A stretch of DNA of 64,000 nucleotides from contig NZ_MVIJ01000012.1 of the NCBI RefSeq assembly GCF_002086735.1, forward strand, positions 1 to 64,000. The letters run 5' to 3'. Both the position numbers and the translations under genes were made by a program. Under the pieces are notes generated by a model. That model did not search any database, was not told the DNA's origin, and saw only the letters and a program-made list of their open reading frames with translations. This stretch comes from Mycobacterium scrofulaceum (GTDB taxonomy: Bacteria; Actinomycetota; Actinomycetes; Mycobacteriales; Mycobacteriaceae). Of this stretch, positions 27,267-37,564 are shown in pieces. Numbering within the stretch: position 1 is the first letter of the stretch; every line of letters begins with the position of its first letter.

Positions 27267-29858
27267 CTAAGCCGCCCGCGGCGCGTACGTGGTGGTGCGT
27301 TGGCGCGCCGGGCGCCCGATCCCTTCCGCGATGGCGGTCAGCTCTTCGACAGTCTTGGCCGAGCCGTGCTCCGAGCCGGCCATCCGCGAGATGGTCTCCT
27401 CCATCAGCGTGCCGCCCAGATCATTGGCGCCGCCGCCCAGCATCACCTGGGTGCGCTCGACGCCCAGCTTGACCCAGCTGGTCTGAATCTGGGAGATGCG
27501 GCCGTGCAACATGATCCGCGCCAACGCGTGCACGGCACGGTTGTCGCGGTGGGTGGGGCCGGGGCGGGCCGCGCCGGCCAGATACAGCGGCGAGCTCTGG
27601 TGCACGAACGGCAGGGGCACGAACTCGGTGAAACCTCCGGTGCGGTCCTGGATTCCGCGCAGCACGTTGAGGTGCGCGACCCAGTGCCGCGGGCTGTCGA
27701 CGTGGCCGTACATCATCGTCGACGACGACCGCAGGCCCACCTCGTGCGCGGTGGTCACGATGTCGATCCACTCCGACGTCGGCAGCTTGCCCTTCGTGAG
27801 CACCCAGCGCACTTCGTCGTCCAAAATCTCGGCGGCCGTGCCCGGGATGGTGTCCAGCCCGGCCTCGCGCAAGCCGATCAGCCACTCACGCACGCTGAGC
27901 CCGCTCTTGGTGACACCGTTGGCGATCTCCATCGGCGAGAAGGCGTGCACGTGCATCGAGGGCACCCTCGCCTTGACGGCGCGGACCAGGTCGGCGTAGC
28001 CGGTGACCGGTAACTCCGGGTCGATCCCGCCCTGCATGCAGACCTCGGTGGCGCCTTCGACGTGCGCCTCCCACGCGCGGTCGGCCACCTCGTCGGTGGA
28101 CAACGAATAGGCGTCGGCGTCGCCCTTGCGCTGCGCGAACGCGCAGAACCGGCAGCCGGTGTAACAGATGTTGGTGAAGTTGATGTTGCGGTTCACGACG
28201 AACGTCACGTCGTCACCGACGGCGTCGCGGCGCAGCGCATCGGCCAGGGCGGCAACGGCTTCCAGCGCCGGACCGTCGGCGGTCGCCAGCGCCAGATACT
28301 CGCCGTCGGTGCAGCCGGCCGGATCGCGCTCGGCCGCCCGCAGGGCGGCCAACACATCGGTGTCCAGGCGTTCTGGTGCTTTGGCGCCTTGCGCGGCCAG
28401 CTCGTGCACCTGCGCGCGGATCGATTCCCAGTCACCGAAGGCGCTGTCCAGGTCGCTGCGTGCCTCGGCGGCGCGACCCTCGGTGTCGATGGCCGCGTTG
28501 AGGTCGACCCGCCCGGCGGAGGCGACGTCGTCGGGCTCCTGCCAGGGCAGGCCCACCGGATTGATGTCGCGGGCCAGGCCGGTCACCGGGTCGGCCAGCG
28601 CCAGCACGTGTCCCCGCACCCGCGGGTCGATCCACGCCGCGCCCGCCTGCACGTATTTCGGTTGGGCGGTCAGCCGCTGAACGAGTTCGTAGCCGGCCTC
28701 GGCGGTCACGTCAGCCAGCTCGTCGAGGGCGGGCCACGGCCGCTCCGGGTTGACATGGTCGGGTGTCAGCGGCGACACCCCGCCCCAGTCGTCGACCCCG
28801 GCACCCACCAGCGCCAGGCACTCGTCGCGGGACACCAGATTGGGTGGCGCCTGGACGCGCATGCCCGGCCCGAGCACCAACCGCGCCACCGCGACCGTCG
28901 CCAGGTAGTCCTCGATGCCCGCGTCCGGGACGGCGGCCATCGCGGTGTGTTCCTTGGCGCGGAAATTCTGCACGATCACCTCTTGGACGTGACCGAACTC
29001 CTTGTGCGACTTGCGAATCGCTTGCAGCGTCTCGGCGCGTTCGGTCAGCGTCTCGCCGATGCCGACGAGCAGACCCGTGGTGAACGGAATCGACAGCCGG
29101 CCCGCGTCGGTGAGCGTGCGCAGCCGCACCGCCGGGTCCTTGTCCGGGCTGCCGTAGTGCGCAAGGCCTTTCGTCTCGAACAGCCGTCGCGACGTCGTCT
29201 CGAGCATCATGCCCATCGACGGCGCGACCGGCTTCAGCCGGGCCATCTCCGACCAACTCATCACGCCGGGATTCAGGTGCGGCAGCAGCCCCGTCTCTTC
29301 GAGCACCCGGATCGCCATGGCCCGCACGTAGGACAGCGTGGAATCGTAACCCCGTTCCCCGAGCCACTGTCCGGCTTCCGGCCACCGATCCTCGGGCCGG
29401 TCGCCAAGGGTGAAAAGTGCTTCCTTGCAACCGAGTTCGGCTCCGCGGCGGGCGATGTCGAGGATCTCGTCGGGCTCGAGGTACATGCCGGCCCCACTCG
29501 CGCGCAGCTTGCCGGGCACGGTGACGAAGGTGCAGTAATGGCACGTGTCGCGGCACAGCCGGGTGACCGGGATGAACACCTTGCGCGAATAGGTGATCGG
29601 CAGCCCGCCGCCGGGGCCGCGCCGGCCGGCCGACGTCAGCCCCGCGTCACGCACCCGCGCGGCGCTGGCGCACAGATCCGCGAGGTCGTCGCCCCGCGCG
29701 GTCATCGCGACGGCCGCCTCATCGACATTGAGCGCCACACCGTCTCGAGCGCGGCGCAACACCCGCCGCAACGCCGAGGCGCTGGTCCTCGGTGAGGACG
29801 TGGGCGGAACCACAGGATTAGGAAGAGCGATACGCTCCTCGCCCGGAGTCAGCGGCAC
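27267..29858 (-). CDS. fbiC: FO synthase (bifunctional CofG/CofH radical SAM)
   Basis: An 863-aa enzyme joining tyrosine and the flavin precursor 5-amino-6-ribitylamino-uracil into FO, the deazaflavin core of coenzyme F420. It has two radical-SAM domains. The CofG part carries [10 protein letters not shown] near residue 90 (CxxxCxxC); the CofH part carries [10 protein letters not shown] near residue 572. The GTG at 29858 gives a length close to the M. tuberculosis protein (about 856 aa); a longer frame with ATGs at 29906 and 29951 adds up to 31 residues without recognisable homology. F420 made here would serve enzymes such as the PPOX/FDOR protein at 49 kb. The gene stands alone on the minus strand. 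Confidence 0.92.
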   Translation of the reverse strand: MPLTPGEERIALPNPVVPPTSSPRTSASALRRVLRRARDGVALNVDEAAVAMTARGDDLADLCASAARVRDAGLTSAGRRGPGGGLPITYSRKVFIPVTRLCRDTCHYCTFVTVPGKLRASGAGMYLEPDEILDIARRGAELGCKEALFTLGDRPEDRWPEAGQWLGERGYDSTLSYVRAMAIRVLEETGLLPHLNPGVMSWSEMARLKPVAPSMGMMLETTSRRLFETKGLAHYGSPDKDPAVRLRTLTDAGRLSIPFTTGLLVGIGETLTERAETLQAIRKSHKEFGHVQEVIVQNFRAKEHTAMAAVPDAGIEDYLATVAVARLVLGPGMRVQAPPNLVSRDECLALVGAGVDDWGGVSPLTPDHVNPERPWPALDELADVTAEAGYELVQRLTAQPKYVQAGAAWIDPRVRGHVLALADPVTGLARDINPVGLPWQEPDDVASAGRVDLNAAIDTEGRAAEARSDLDSAFGDWESIRAQVHELAAQGAKAPERLDTDVLAALRAAERDPAGCTDGEYLALATADGPALEAVAALADALRRDAVGDDVTFVVNRNINFTNICYTGCRFCAFAQRKGDADAYSLSTDEVADRAWEAHVEGATEVCMQGGIDPELPVTGYADLVRAVKARVPSMHVHAFSPMEIANGVTKSGLSVREWLIGLREAGLDTIPGTAAEILDDEVRWVLTKGKLPTSEWIDIVTTAHEVGLRSSSTMMYGHVDSPRHWVAHLNVLRGIQDRTGGFTEFVPLPFVHQSSPLYLAGAARPGPTHRDNRAVHALARIMLHGRISQIQTSWVKLGVERTQVMLGGGANDLGGTLMEETISRMAGSEHGSAKTVEELTAIAEGIGRPARQRTTTYAPRAA

Positions 29859-30011
29859 CTTCGTGTAACTTCCCCACGATCGAATTTCATCCGCGTGTCC
29901 CAACATGTGAAATTTTCGGACCCGTGCGGGCCCCGTCTGCGCAACAGTCAACAGTAGCGGCAGGGCCGCACCGGCGAGCGGGGACGTCCCGGCCCGCTCG
30001 CCGCAGGAACG

Positions 30012-30473
30012 TCAGGCCCGGCGCCCGCGCCGCCACAGCACCCAGAACGGCGGCGCGACGCCCAGCACGATCAACAACAAGGCCCCGTATGCCATCACGC
30101 CCCGGCCGCCCAGGATGACGTCGTCGGCGGGCCCGCCCATGCTGATCACCGCCACCGTGAGCAGCCACGTCCACAAGGGCAGCGCGGCGAGCCGCGTCGA
30201 CGTGGTCCACCGCCCGGCGGCCCAGACCAGGGCGGCGTTGACCAATCCGGAGATCAGTCCGCTGACGGGAAAGGGGATGGCTCCGAGATAGGAGGGCAGC
30301 AGCAGGGCCCCGGCCAGCGCGGAGAGAACCCCGTCGACGGCCAGCAGCGCCAAGACAACGAAACGTATCGCGGGGTCGGTCGCGCCGCTGTCCTCCAGCG
30401 ATGCGGCGCGCGGCTCGGTTTCGATCAGGTCGGAACGCTGTCGACGTTGGACAGTATCGAGCCGATGACCCAC
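30012..30473 (-). CDS. Small conserved membrane protein (Rv1171-like)
   Basis: A 153-aa protein with four predicted transmembrane helices (starting near FVVLALLAVDGVLSALAGALL) and a basic C-terminus WRRGRRA. The function is unknown. It lies downstream of mshB in the same direction as in M. tuberculosis (Rv1170-Rv1171). The only usable start, GTG at 30473, lies inside the preceding 35-aa frame and has no clear ribosome site. Translation may therefore depend on the small frame reading over it, or a sequence or frame change may join the two. Confidence 0.7.
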   Translation of the reverse strand: MGHRLDTVQRRQRSDLIETEPRAASLEDSGATDPAIRFVVLALLAVDGVLSALAGALLLPSYLGAIPFPVSGLISGLVNAALVWAAGRWTTSTRLAALPLWTWLLTVAVISMGGPADDVILGGRGVMAYGALLLIVLGVAPPFWVLWRRGRRA

Positions 30474-30532
30474 TGCAGGCTGTCCAGCCGGTCCTGCCAG
30501 TGCTGCTGATTAGGGTCCAGGTCGGGGTCCAT
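30425..30532 (-). CDS. 35-aa small ORF with a strong ribosome site
   Basis: MDPDLDPNQQHWQDRLDSL begins a 35-residue acidic, helix-prone peptide. GGAAGGA lies six bases before its ATG, and the ATG is 34 bases after the mshB stop. Its last 49 bases overlap the membrane-protein frame. It may be a short coupled protein, a leader, or the true N-terminus of the membrane protein if ribosomes shift frame or a base is missing. Confidence 0.55.
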   Translation of the reverse strand: MDPDLDPNQQHWQDRLDSLQWVIGSILSNVDSVPT

Positions 30533-30566
30533 GCGAAATCCTTCCGTGGCTGCCTGATTGGCAAGA

Positions 30567-31481
30567 CTACCCCGTGACGGCCGCGCTGAAATCAAGCCCC
30601 GCAAGCAGATCTGTTTCCCAGCCGCGCTCGTCGCGCTCCCCCGCCCCGCCGGCGGCCAGGACGTAGTGCTCCTCCGCCACGATCGGCAGCGCCATGTTGT
30701 TCGACAGGGCGCAGGCCCGGCCGGTGGGCCCGACGACCACCTGGGTGGCATGTGCGGCCAGCGCAGCCCGCTTCGCCGCCCAGGCCTCAACGCCGGCCTC
30801 GACGACGGCGTCGATCTTGTCGTCGGGGTAGCCGAAGTCGAACTCTTCTCGTGTTGGGATCCCCCACCCGGGCAGCAAGTCGCCGCGGTCCAGCACCCGC
30901 CAGCCGGCCTCGAAGGCGCTCTCGGCCACGACGGTCCAGTAGAACTTCGGCACCCGCCACGGCTCGCCGGGAAAGTCGCCGGAGCCGGCCCCCGGACCGG
31001 ACGCCGCCACGGCGGCCGTCGTGATGGTGTGGGTATGGACGTGATCGGGGTGGCCGTAGCCGCCGCCCGGATCGTAGGTCACGACGACGTGCGGGCGCTG
31101 CTCGCGGATCACCGCGACCAGCGCGCCGACGGCCTCGCGCTCGTCGGCGTCGACGAAGCGCTCGCGCCGCCGCCCGGGTGTGCCCGGCATGCCCGAGTCT
31201 CGCCAGCGTCCCGCGCCGCCGAGATAGTGCGGCGCGCCGGCACCGAGCGCACGCAACGCCGCGGTGAGCTCGCCGATGCGGTAGCCCCCCAACTGATCCG
31301 CGTGGTCGACGGCCAGCCCGGCCCAGCGCTGGCCGATGACCTCGCCCTCCTCGCCGAGGGTGCAGGTGACGACGCGGACGTCCGCCCCGCGGGCCGCGTA
31401 ATGGGCGATGGTGGCGCCGTTGCTGAGGCTCTCGTCGTCGGGATGCGCGTGCACGAACAGCAGCCGTGGCGTCTCGGGCAT
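30567..31481 (-). CDS. mshB: Mycothiol deacetylase MshB
   Basis: A 304-aa zinc enzyme that removes acetate from GlcNAc-inositol (1-D-myo-inositol 2-acetamido-2-deoxy-glucopyranoside) in mycothiol biosynthesis. The LmbE-type motif HAHPDDE supplies His13 and Asp16, and [11 protein letters not shown] near residue 144 supplies the third zinc ligand. Length equals that of the M. tuberculosis enzyme. It is divergent from a TetR gene, with 79 bases between them holding a perfect palindrome. Downstream lie the 35-aa ORF and the membrane protein. Confidence 0.95.
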   Translation of the reverse strand: MPETPRLLFVHAHPDDESLSNGATIAHYAARGADVRVVTCTLGEEGEVIGQRWAGLAVDHADQLGGYRIGELTAALRALGAGAPHYLGGAGRWRDSGMPGTPGRRRERFVDADEREAVGALVAVIREQRPHVVVTYDPGGGYGHPDHVHTHTITTAAVAASGPGAGSGDFPGEPWRVPKFYWTVVAESAFEAGWRVLDRGDLLPGWGIPTREEFDFGYPDDKIDAVVEAGVEAWAAKRAALAAHATQVVVGPTGRACALSNNMALPIVAEEHYVLAAGGAGERDERGWETDLLAGLDFSAAVTG

Positions 31482-31505
31482 GGACGCACCCTACCCGCAG
31501 TCGCC

Positions 31506-31519
31506 GACCGCCGGCGGTC
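31506..31519. promoter_or_regulatory. 14-bp perfect palindrome between mshB and the TetR gene
   Basis: GACCGCCGGCGGTC is its own reverse complement and lies in the 79-base divergent spacer, 24 bases from mshB and 41 from the TetR start. This is the expected place for an autoregulatory TetR operator. GC-rich palindromes also arise by chance in this genome. Confidence 0.4.
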
Positions 31520-31560
31520 TCGTCGCAGCCGATAGGAACGCATACGGCTACTATCGAGGA

Positions 31561-32178
31561 ATGCCGCAGCTCACCCAGACCGCCGCCCAGGCAGGCGGCC
31601 GGAGCCGCCGACGGGGTGAGGTCCTCGAACGGGCGCTCTACGAGGCCACGCTGGCCGAACTGGCGGAGGTCGGCTATGGCGGGCTGACCATGGAGGGGAT
31701 CGCGGCGCGGGCCCACACCGGCAAGGCCGCCCTGTATCGGCGCTGGGCCACCAAGTGCGAGCTGGTGCACGCCGCGCTGGTGCACACCTTGCCGCCCGTG
31801 CCCGAGGCGCGCTCCGGCCGGCCGGCCCGGGAGAACCTGCTCACGGTGTTCAGCGCCCACCGCGATGTCTGCGCCGGGAAGACCGCCTTCCCCGGCATGG
31901 CAACGGTCTACCAGCTGCTGCACGAACCCGAGATGCGCGCCATCTTCGCCGACGCCGTGGTCGCCCCGCGCCTGCAGATCATCGAATCGATCCTGCAGGC
32001 CGCCGTCGCGGAGGGCGACCTCGATCCGGAGATGATCACCCCGCTGACCGCCCGCATCGGGCCGGCCCTGATCAACCAGCACTTCCTGCTGACCGGGTCG
32101 CCGCCGAACCGCCGGGAGCTGACGCTCATCGTGGACGCCGTCATCCCGCCGCGTGGGGTGCGGGCGGCCCGGGACTAG
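31561..32178 (+). CDS. TetR-family transcriptional regulator
   Basis: A 205-aa regulator. The N-terminal helix-turn-helix runs from RRRGEVLERALYEATLAELAEVGYGGLTMEGIAARAHTGKAALYRRW (residues about 17-62), and the rest is a ligand-binding domain of the TetR_C type. It matches the position of Rv1167c. The ATG at 31561 is preceded by TACTAT (31549-31554), a -10 placed so that transcription would begin at or next to the ATG, suggesting a leaderless mRNA. Its 3' end converges on lpqW, 10 bases apart. The ligand and targets are unknown; mshB is the obvious candidate target. Confidence 0.88.
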   Translation: MPQLTQTAAQAGGRSRRRGEVLERALYEATLAELAEVGYGGLTMEGIAARAHTGKAALYRRWATKCELVHAALVHTLPPVPEARSGRPARENLLTVFSAHRDVCAGKTAFPGMATVYQLLHEPEMRAIFADAVVAPRLQIIESILQAAVAEGDLDPEMITPLTARIGPALINQHFLLTGSPPNRRELTLIVDAVIPPRGVRAARD

Positions 32179-32188
32179 CGAAGGCCCG

Positions 32189-34072
32189 TCAGGGCCCGGT
32201 CTTGACCCATTGGCCGGCGTCGCCGACGATGCCGACCGGCACCGCACCCGTGAGGCTGACGTTCTGCACGCTCGGGCCGGCGGCGACGATCGTGGTGTCC
32301 TGCAGGATCGGCAACACGGTGGACATGTTCCACAGTCGCGGCTCGACCGCGGTGATCACGTCGTTGATGTTCTTGGTGCCGTTGAGCGCCGCATCGATGT
32401 TCGACTGGACGCTGCGATCGCAGATCCCGGTGAGATTCGACGGCGCCTGCACCAGCGCGTTGGGGTCCGCCGGACGGCTGGGCGGGGTCGACGTCGGCGT
32501 GGTGACCGACGGATTGGGGCCGGTGGTCGTCGGGCCGCCCGGGGCGGGAGCGGTGGTCCTCGGCCCCGCGGACGTCGGAACCTGGGTGGACTCCAGCGCC
32601 GGGCAACCGTAGCGCGACGCGAGCCGCGTGGCGAGGTTTCCGCCCGCCTGGCGCCAGCCGACGATCGCGTCGACCTGGTTGTTGTTCAGCGCGTCGCGAT
32701 AGAGCGTCACCGGGTCCAGCGCCCGCACGCTGGCGGCGATGCCGACGTTGCGCAACTGGTCGGCCGCGGTGTTGGCCACCGCGACGGACGTCGGGTCGTT
32801 GGTCGCGACCCCGATGGCCAGCGACAACTGCTGGCCGTCCTTGCTGATCCGGCCGCGGATGACCTCGGGCGGCGCGGTGTTCGCCGGTGTCGGCGCCGGC
32901 GACCCCGAAGCGTTGCCTTCCACCGTGTAGCCCGACCCCTCGAGCAACGCCAGCGCCGCAGGCGTCGTCATCGCGGGTGGCGCGGTCGGCTCGTAGCCCG
33001 GGTCGCTGGGCGCGCGGATCTGGGCCTGGTCCAGCGTGACGGTGTTGTCGCTGCCCGCGCCCACGGCGGCCAGCAGGTCGACGTCCAACAGCCCGAGGAT
33101 CGCCTTGCGCACCTGCGCGTCGGCCAGCTTTGACTCGTTGGCCCGCAGCGTCAGCTGCATGATCCGGGGCGTCACGATCCGGGCGGTGCGGACGTCGGGG
33201 ATCGCGGACAGTTGCGCGAAGGCCGCCGACCCGCCATGCACCTGCGCCACCTGGGTGTCGCCGTTGCGCACCGAATCGGCCAGGGCCGCCGGCGCCCCGG
33301 CGCGCCGGAAGAGGATGAGCGCGGGCTTGGCCGGCGTCCCCCAATAGCGGTCGTTGCGGGCCAGCAGGATCTCGTCGCGCTGCGGATCGATGCTCTCGAC
33401 GCGGAACTGGCCGCCGGTGACCGGCAGCGCGCGGGCCAGCCCGGCCGCGAAACCGCCCGGCACGTCCTTGACGATGTGCGCCGGGAGGATGTTGCTGAAC
33501 AACTCCTTCCAGGACGGGTACGGCTGGGCGAAGGTGACCACCGCCTGCTTGCCGCCCTCGAGCGACTGCACGCCGGTGATGAGGTCGTAGCCCGCGGGGT
33601 CGACGACGCCGGGCTGGCTGACCATCTGGTGCCACAGGTACCAGAAGTCGTCTGCGGCGATCGGGGCGTTGTCGGTCCACTGCGCTTCCGGCCGGATCTT
33701 GTAGGTCACCGTGAACGGGTTCTGGCCGGTGACGTCGGCGGACTCCAGCAGGGTCGGGTCCATCTCCCAGCGCGATCCCGTCGGCGTGGCGGGGTCGGGC
33801 ACCGGCCGGAACGCGCTGGGCAGGACCAGGGCGCTGATCGCGGCGTTCACCGGGGACAGGTCGGAGAGCAGGTGCGGGTTGAATCCGGCGCCGATCGAGT
33901 CGATGCCCATGATGATCTGGGTGGGTCGCGGCGGCGGCGGTGGCGAGTTGTGCGGCGTGTCGGTGCTCTGCGGAGCCGGCGGGGGGTTGACCGTGCACGC
34001 CGCCAGCGCCAGCCCCGCCAGCGAGCCGACCACGCCGACCGTCACGAAGAAACGGCGGACGCGTCTCGGCAT
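32189..34072 (-). CDS. lpqW: Lipoprotein LpqW, solute-binding-like
   Basis: A 627-aa lipoprotein with a signal peptide and lipobox LALAAC (residues about 20-25), then a Pro-rich linker and a family-5 solute-binding fold interrupted by a Pro/Thr-rich insert (near residues 495-545). LpqW is known to control the branch between polar PIMs and lipomannan/LAM; suppressors of an lpqW mutant map to pimE, which also lies in this window. The start at 34072 (MPRRVRRFF) is preferred over 34117, as it gives a standard signal peptide. It lies 51 bases downstream of typA on the same strand. Confidence 0.88.
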   Translation of the reverse strand: MPRRVRRFFVTVGVVGSLAGLALAACTVNPPPAPQSTDTPHNSPPPPPRPTQIIMGIDSIGAGFNPHLLSDLSPVNAAISALVLPSAFRPVPDPATPTGSRWEMDPTLLESADVTGQNPFTVTYKIRPEAQWTDNAPIAADDFWYLWHQMVSQPGVVDPAGYDLITGVQSLEGGKQAVVTFAQPYPSWKELFSNILPAHIVKDVPGGFAAGLARALPVTGGQFRVESIDPQRDEILLARNDRYWGTPAKPALILFRRAGAPAALADSVRNGDTQVAQVHGGSAAFAQLSAIPDVRTARIVTPRIMQLTLRANESKLADAQVRKAILGLLDVDLLAAVGAGSDNTVTLDQAQIRAPSDPGYEPTAPPAMTTPAALALLEGSGYTVEGNASGSPAPTPANTAPPEVIRGRISKDGQQLSLAIGVATNDPTSVAVANTAADQLRNVGIAASVRALDPVTLYRDALNNNQVDAIVGWRQAGGNLATRLASRYGCPALESTQVPTSAGPRTTAPAPGGPTTTGPNPSVTTPTSTPPSRPADPNALVQAPSNLTGICDRSVQSNIDAALNGTKNINDVITAVEPRLWNMSTVLPILQDTTIVAAGPSVQNVSLTGAVPVGIVGDAGQWVKTGP

Positions 34073-34123
34073 GCCGATCAGGGTATCGAGCAGCTGCCCG
34101 GCAGCCCGCCCATGCACGCGCGA

Positions 34124-36013
34124 TTAACCCCGGGCCTTGGCGCGCGACCGGCTGCGGGCCCGGGTCGTGGCGTCCAGCTCGACCTTGCGCACCCGGACGA
34201 TCTCCGGGGTCACCTCGACGCATTCGTCCTGCGCGCAGAACTCCATGGCCTGCTCCAGGTCGAGCTCGAGCGGCTTGGCCAGCGTCTCGATGACGTCCGC
34301 GGTCGACGAGCGCATGTTGGTGAGCTTCTTTTCCCGGGTGACGTTGATGTCGAGATCCTCTGCGCGCGGGTTGATTCCGACGACCATGCCCTCGTAGGTG
34401 TCCTGCCCGGGCTCGACGAAGAACTGGCCCCGGTCGGCGAGCTGAATCAGCGCGAAGGGGGTGATGGTGCCGGCGCGGTCGGAGACCAGCGAGCCGGTGT
34501 GGCGGGCCCGGATCTCGCCCGCCCACGGGCGGTAACCGTCGAACACGGCGTTGGCGATCCCGGTGCCGCGGGTGATGGTGAGGAAATCGGTGCGGAAGCC
34601 GATCAGGCCGCGGCTGGGCACGATGAAGTCCATCCGGACCCACCCGGCCGCGTGGTTGGTCATCTCCTCCATGCGACCCTTGCGGGCGGCCATCAGCTGG
34701 GTGATCGCGCCGACGAACTCGTCGGGGCAGTCGATCGTCATCGCCTCGAACGGCTCGTGCAGCTGACCGTCGATGGTGCGGGTCACCACCTGCGGCTTGC
34801 CGACCGTGAGCTCGAAGCCCTCGCGGCGCATCTGTTCGACCAGCACCGCCAGGGCGAGCTCGCCGCGGCCCTGCACCTCCCAGGCGTCGGGCCGGCCGAT
34901 GTCGACGACGCGGATGCTGACGTTGCCGACCAGCTCCTGGTCGAGGCGGTTGCGGACCATGCGCGCCGTCAGCTTGTGGCCGGACACCTTGCCCGCCAGC
35001 GGCGAGGTGTTGGTGCCGATCGTCACCGAGATTGCCGGCTCGTCGACGGTGATCCGCGGCAGCGCGTGCGCGTGGTCGGGATCGGCCAGCGTGTCGCCGA
35101 TCATGATCTCGGGCAGCCCGGCCACCGCCACGATGTCACCGGCGACCGCCTCGTCGGTGGCGCTGCGCTCGACGCCCTCGGTGGCGAGGAGCTCGGTGAT
35201 CTTGGCGCTGGTGATGACCGGCAACCCGTCGACCTCGCGCATCCAGGCGACCTGCTGGCCCTTGCGCAGCTTGCCGTTGTAGATGCGGATCAGGGCGAGC
35301 CGGCCGAGGAAGGCCGACGCGTCGAGGTTGGTCACCAGCGCCTGCAGCGGCGCCTCGGGGTCTCCCGACGGCGCCGGGATGTGCTCCATCAGCACGTCGA
35401 ACAGCGGGTCCAGGTTCTCGCCCGCGGGCACCTCGCCGTCGGCGGGCTGGGTGGTGCTGGCAACCCCGGCGCGGCCGGACGCGTACAGCGTCGGGAGGCC
35501 CAGCGCATGCTCGGCGGCCTTGGCCGCCTCGTCGTCGAGGTCCGAGGCGACGTCGAGCAGCAGGTCGTGGCTGGCCTCCACCACCTCGGCGATGCGGGCG
35601 TCGGGCCGGTCGGTCTTGTTGACCACGAGAATCACCGGGAGGTGCGCGGCCAGCGCCTTGCGCAGCACGAACCGGGTCTGCGGCAGCGGCCCCTCGGAGG
35701 CGTCGACCAGCAGCAGCACCCCGTCCACCATGGACAGCCCGCGCTCCACCTCGCCGCCGAAGTCGGCGTGCCCGGGCGTGTCGATGACGTTGATCACCGT
35801 CACGCTCCCGTCCGCGTTGAGGCGGTGCACGGCGGTGTTCTTGGCCAGGATGGTGATGCCCTTTTCCTTCTCCAGGTCACCGCTGTCCATGATGCGTTCC
35901 TGGGCGTCGTCACCGCGGTGGTGCAGCGCCCCCGACTGCCGCAGCATCGCGTCCACCAGGGTCGTTTTGCCGTGGTCGACGTGGGCGACGATGGCGACGT
36001 TGCGGAAAGGCAC
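34124..36013 (-). CDS. typA: Ribosome-associated GTPase TypA/BipA
   Basis: A 629-aa translational GTPase. G1 is AHVDHGKTT, followed by [19 protein letters not shown] (G3) and NKTDRPDAR (G4), then domains II, III, V and the TypA-specific C-terminal region ([26 protein letters not shown]). It binds 70S ribosomes and acts in stress-related ribosome assembly or translation. The GTG at 36013 ([15 protein letters not shown]) is the family start; the frame stays open into narI but that part is not homologous. The order narGHJI-typA-lpqW is as in M. tuberculosis. Confidence 0.95.
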   Translation of the reverse strand: MPFRNVAIVAHVDHGKTTLVDAMLRQSGALHHRGDDAQERIMDSGDLEKEKGITILAKNTAVHRLNADGSVTVINVIDTPGHADFGGEVERGLSMVDGVLLLVDASEGPLPQTRFVLRKALAAHLPVILVVNKTDRPDARIAEVVEASHDLLLDVASDLDDEAAKAAEHALGLPTLYASGRAGVASTTQPADGEVPAGENLDPLFDVLMEHIPAPSGDPEAPLQALVTNLDASAFLGRLALIRIYNGKLRKGQQVAWMREVDGLPVITSAKITELLATEGVERSATDEAVAGDIVAVAGLPEIMIGDTLADPDHAHALPRITVDEPAISVTIGTNTSPLAGKVSGHKLTARMVRNRLDQELVGNVSIRVVDIGRPDAWEVQGRGELALAVLVEQMRREGFELTVGKPQVVTRTIDGQLHEPFEAMTIDCPDEFVGAITQLMAARKGRMEEMTNHAAGWVRMDFIVPSRGLIGFRTDFLTITRGTGIANAVFDGYRPWAGEIRARHTGSLVSDRAGTITPFALIQLADRGQFFVEPGQDTYEGMVVGINPRAEDLDINVTREKKLTNMRSSTADVIETLAKPLELDLEQAMEFCAQDECVEVTPEIVRVRKVELDATTRARSRSRAKARG

Positions 36014-36174
36014 GTCGGTGATTGTGGCAGCGCGGGGCCTTGCAAAGCGAACCGGCAGGCGGGCCGACCCGCCGTCCGGTGTGCGTTCGAGGCGGCCCGC
36101 CGCGGCGTGCCGGCGCCCCGGGCACACCCTCGAAGCCCCCGCCGCGCACGCGATGCGCGGCGGGAGAGCGTCGT

Positions 36175-36906
36175 CTACCAGCCCCTGCGACGGGGCGCCG
36201 CGCCGACCAACTCGCCCTTGGTCGCCACGTCGCGGCTGCGGTAGACGATGTACGGCCTGAACAGGTAGGCGACCGGCGCGCTGAGTATGTGCACCAGCCG
36301 GGTGAACGGCAACAGCGTGAACAGCACCATGCCGATCAGGGCGTGCAGCTGGTAGTCCAGCGGCGCGTTGACCATCACCTCGCCGTGCGGCTGGAAGATC
36401 CAGATCCGGCGGAACCACAGGCCGACCGTGTAGCGGTAGTGGAACTCCCCGCCGTGCGGCCCGGTGCCGATCAGGTCGCAGTACAGGCCCACCACGATGG
36501 CCAGCACCAGCACCACGTACATCACCTTGTCGCTGCGGGTGGTGGCCATGGAGACCGCGGGCCGGGTGAACCGCCGGTAGATCAGCAACCCGATTCCGAC
36601 CAGGGTGGCAAACCCCGCCACCGACCCGGCGATGACCGCCTGCAGGTGGTAGGCGTGGTCGCTCACCTTCAGCAGGTGCGTCACCCGCGGCGGGATGAAC
36701 AGCCCCATCACGTGCCCGGCGAAGACCGCCAGGATGCCGAAGTGAAACATCGGGCTGGCCACCCGCAGCAGCCGCGACTCGTAGATCTGCGAGGAGCGGG
36801 AGGTCCAGCCGAACTTGTCGTAGCGGTAGCGCCACCAGGTGCCGACGATCAAGACCGTCAGCGTGACGTAGGGCGCGATGTCCCAGAACAACACGTTGCT
36901 AAACAC
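36175..36906 (-). CDS. narI: Respiratory nitrate reductase gamma subunit
   Basis: A 243-aa membrane cytochrome b subunit with five hydrophobic helices. Histidines in the pattern FHFGILAVFAGHVMG and HALIGMVLFTLLPFTRLVHI are the haem b ligands. It passes electrons from menaquinol to NarGH. The GTG start overlaps the 3' end of narJ by eight bases. It is the last gene of the operon, 161 bases before typA. Confidence 0.95.
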   Translation of the reverse strand: MFSNVLFWDIAPYVTLTVLIVGTWWRYRYDKFGWTSRSSQIYESRLLRVASPMFHFGILAVFAGHVMGLFIPPRVTHLLKVSDHAYHLQAVIAGSVAGFATLVGIGLLIYRRFTRPAVSMATTRSDKVMYVVLVLAIVVGLYCDLIGTGPHGGEFHYRYTVGLWFRRIWIFQPHGEVMVNAPLDYQLHALIGMVLFTLLPFTRLVHILSAPVAYLFRPYIVYRSRDVATKGELVGAAPRRRGW

Positions 36907-37564
36907 CTGGCGCTCCTTCGCGGCGGGGCGGCACGGTCAGGTTGAAGGGTTGCAGCCCAACGGCTTCCGCGGGCGGCCCGGCCTTGGCCAGGCGCTCCGC
37001 GCGGCGCACGTCCTGATCGGTCGCGGCGGGCAGGGTCGCGCACACCGCCGCCACGGTGGGCTCGTAGGGCGACTTCGCGTCGGCGAGCGCGCCCCGCAGC
37101 ACGTCGATCGGGACGCGGTGTTCGGCCAGCAGCCGCCGCCCGGCCCCGGGATCGACGGTGGCGGCGAATTCCAGCACGACGGGCAGGTGGTCGGGCGCCT
37201 CGGCGCGCGGCGGCTGCACCCCCGATTCCCGGTACGCGGCCGCGAATTCGACCATCTCCCGGCCGCGGTTACGGGTGTCGCCCGCGGTCCAGTACGTCAG
37301 GTACATCGTGCAGTGGCGCCGCATGTCGAACGTCGCGACGTAGTCCATCGCGGCCGCCATGGGTTCGCGAGCGCGCAGCGCGGCCAGCGTCTGCCCGAGC
37401 AGCGCCGCCGCGGGCCCGTGGATGTGGCCGAGCAGCTCCTCGACGGTGTCCAGCCGGCCCGGCAGCTCGTCGTCGGGGTAGGCCAGCAACAGCGACGCCG
37501 CCTGCCACACCAGCCGGTCCTGCAGGGTGTCCGCGCGGCCCCGGCGCCCGGCCAGCAGCCTCAT
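36899..37564 (-). CDS. narJ: Nitrate reductase maturation chaperone
   Basis: A 221-aa TorD/NarJ-family chaperone for molybdenum-cofactor insertion into NarG. Features: LLLAYPDDELPGRLDTVEELL, YVATFDMRRHCTMYLTYWTAGDTRNRG (the conserved DxxRRxxLYLTYYxxGDTRxRG block), and DHLPVVLEFAA. It is cytosolic and not part of the final enzyme. It overlaps narH by four bases (ATGA) and narI by eight. Confidence 0.95.
   Translation of the reverse strand: MRLLAGRRGRADTLQDRLVWQAASLLLAYPDDELPGRLDTVEELLGHIHGPAAALLGQTLAALRAREPMAAAMDYVATFDMRRHCTMYLTYWTAGDTRNRGREMVEFAAAYRESGVQPPRAEAPDHLPVVLEFAATVDPGAGRRLLAEHRVPIDVLRGALADAKSPYEPTVAAVCATLPAATDQDVRRAERLAKAGPPAEAVGLQPFNLTVPPRREGAPGV

Noticed and set aside
33212-36244. 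1010-codon plus-strand frame opposite lpqW and typA
   Set aside because: Antisense to typA and lpqW, which have clear family motifs; the frame shows no recognisable domain.
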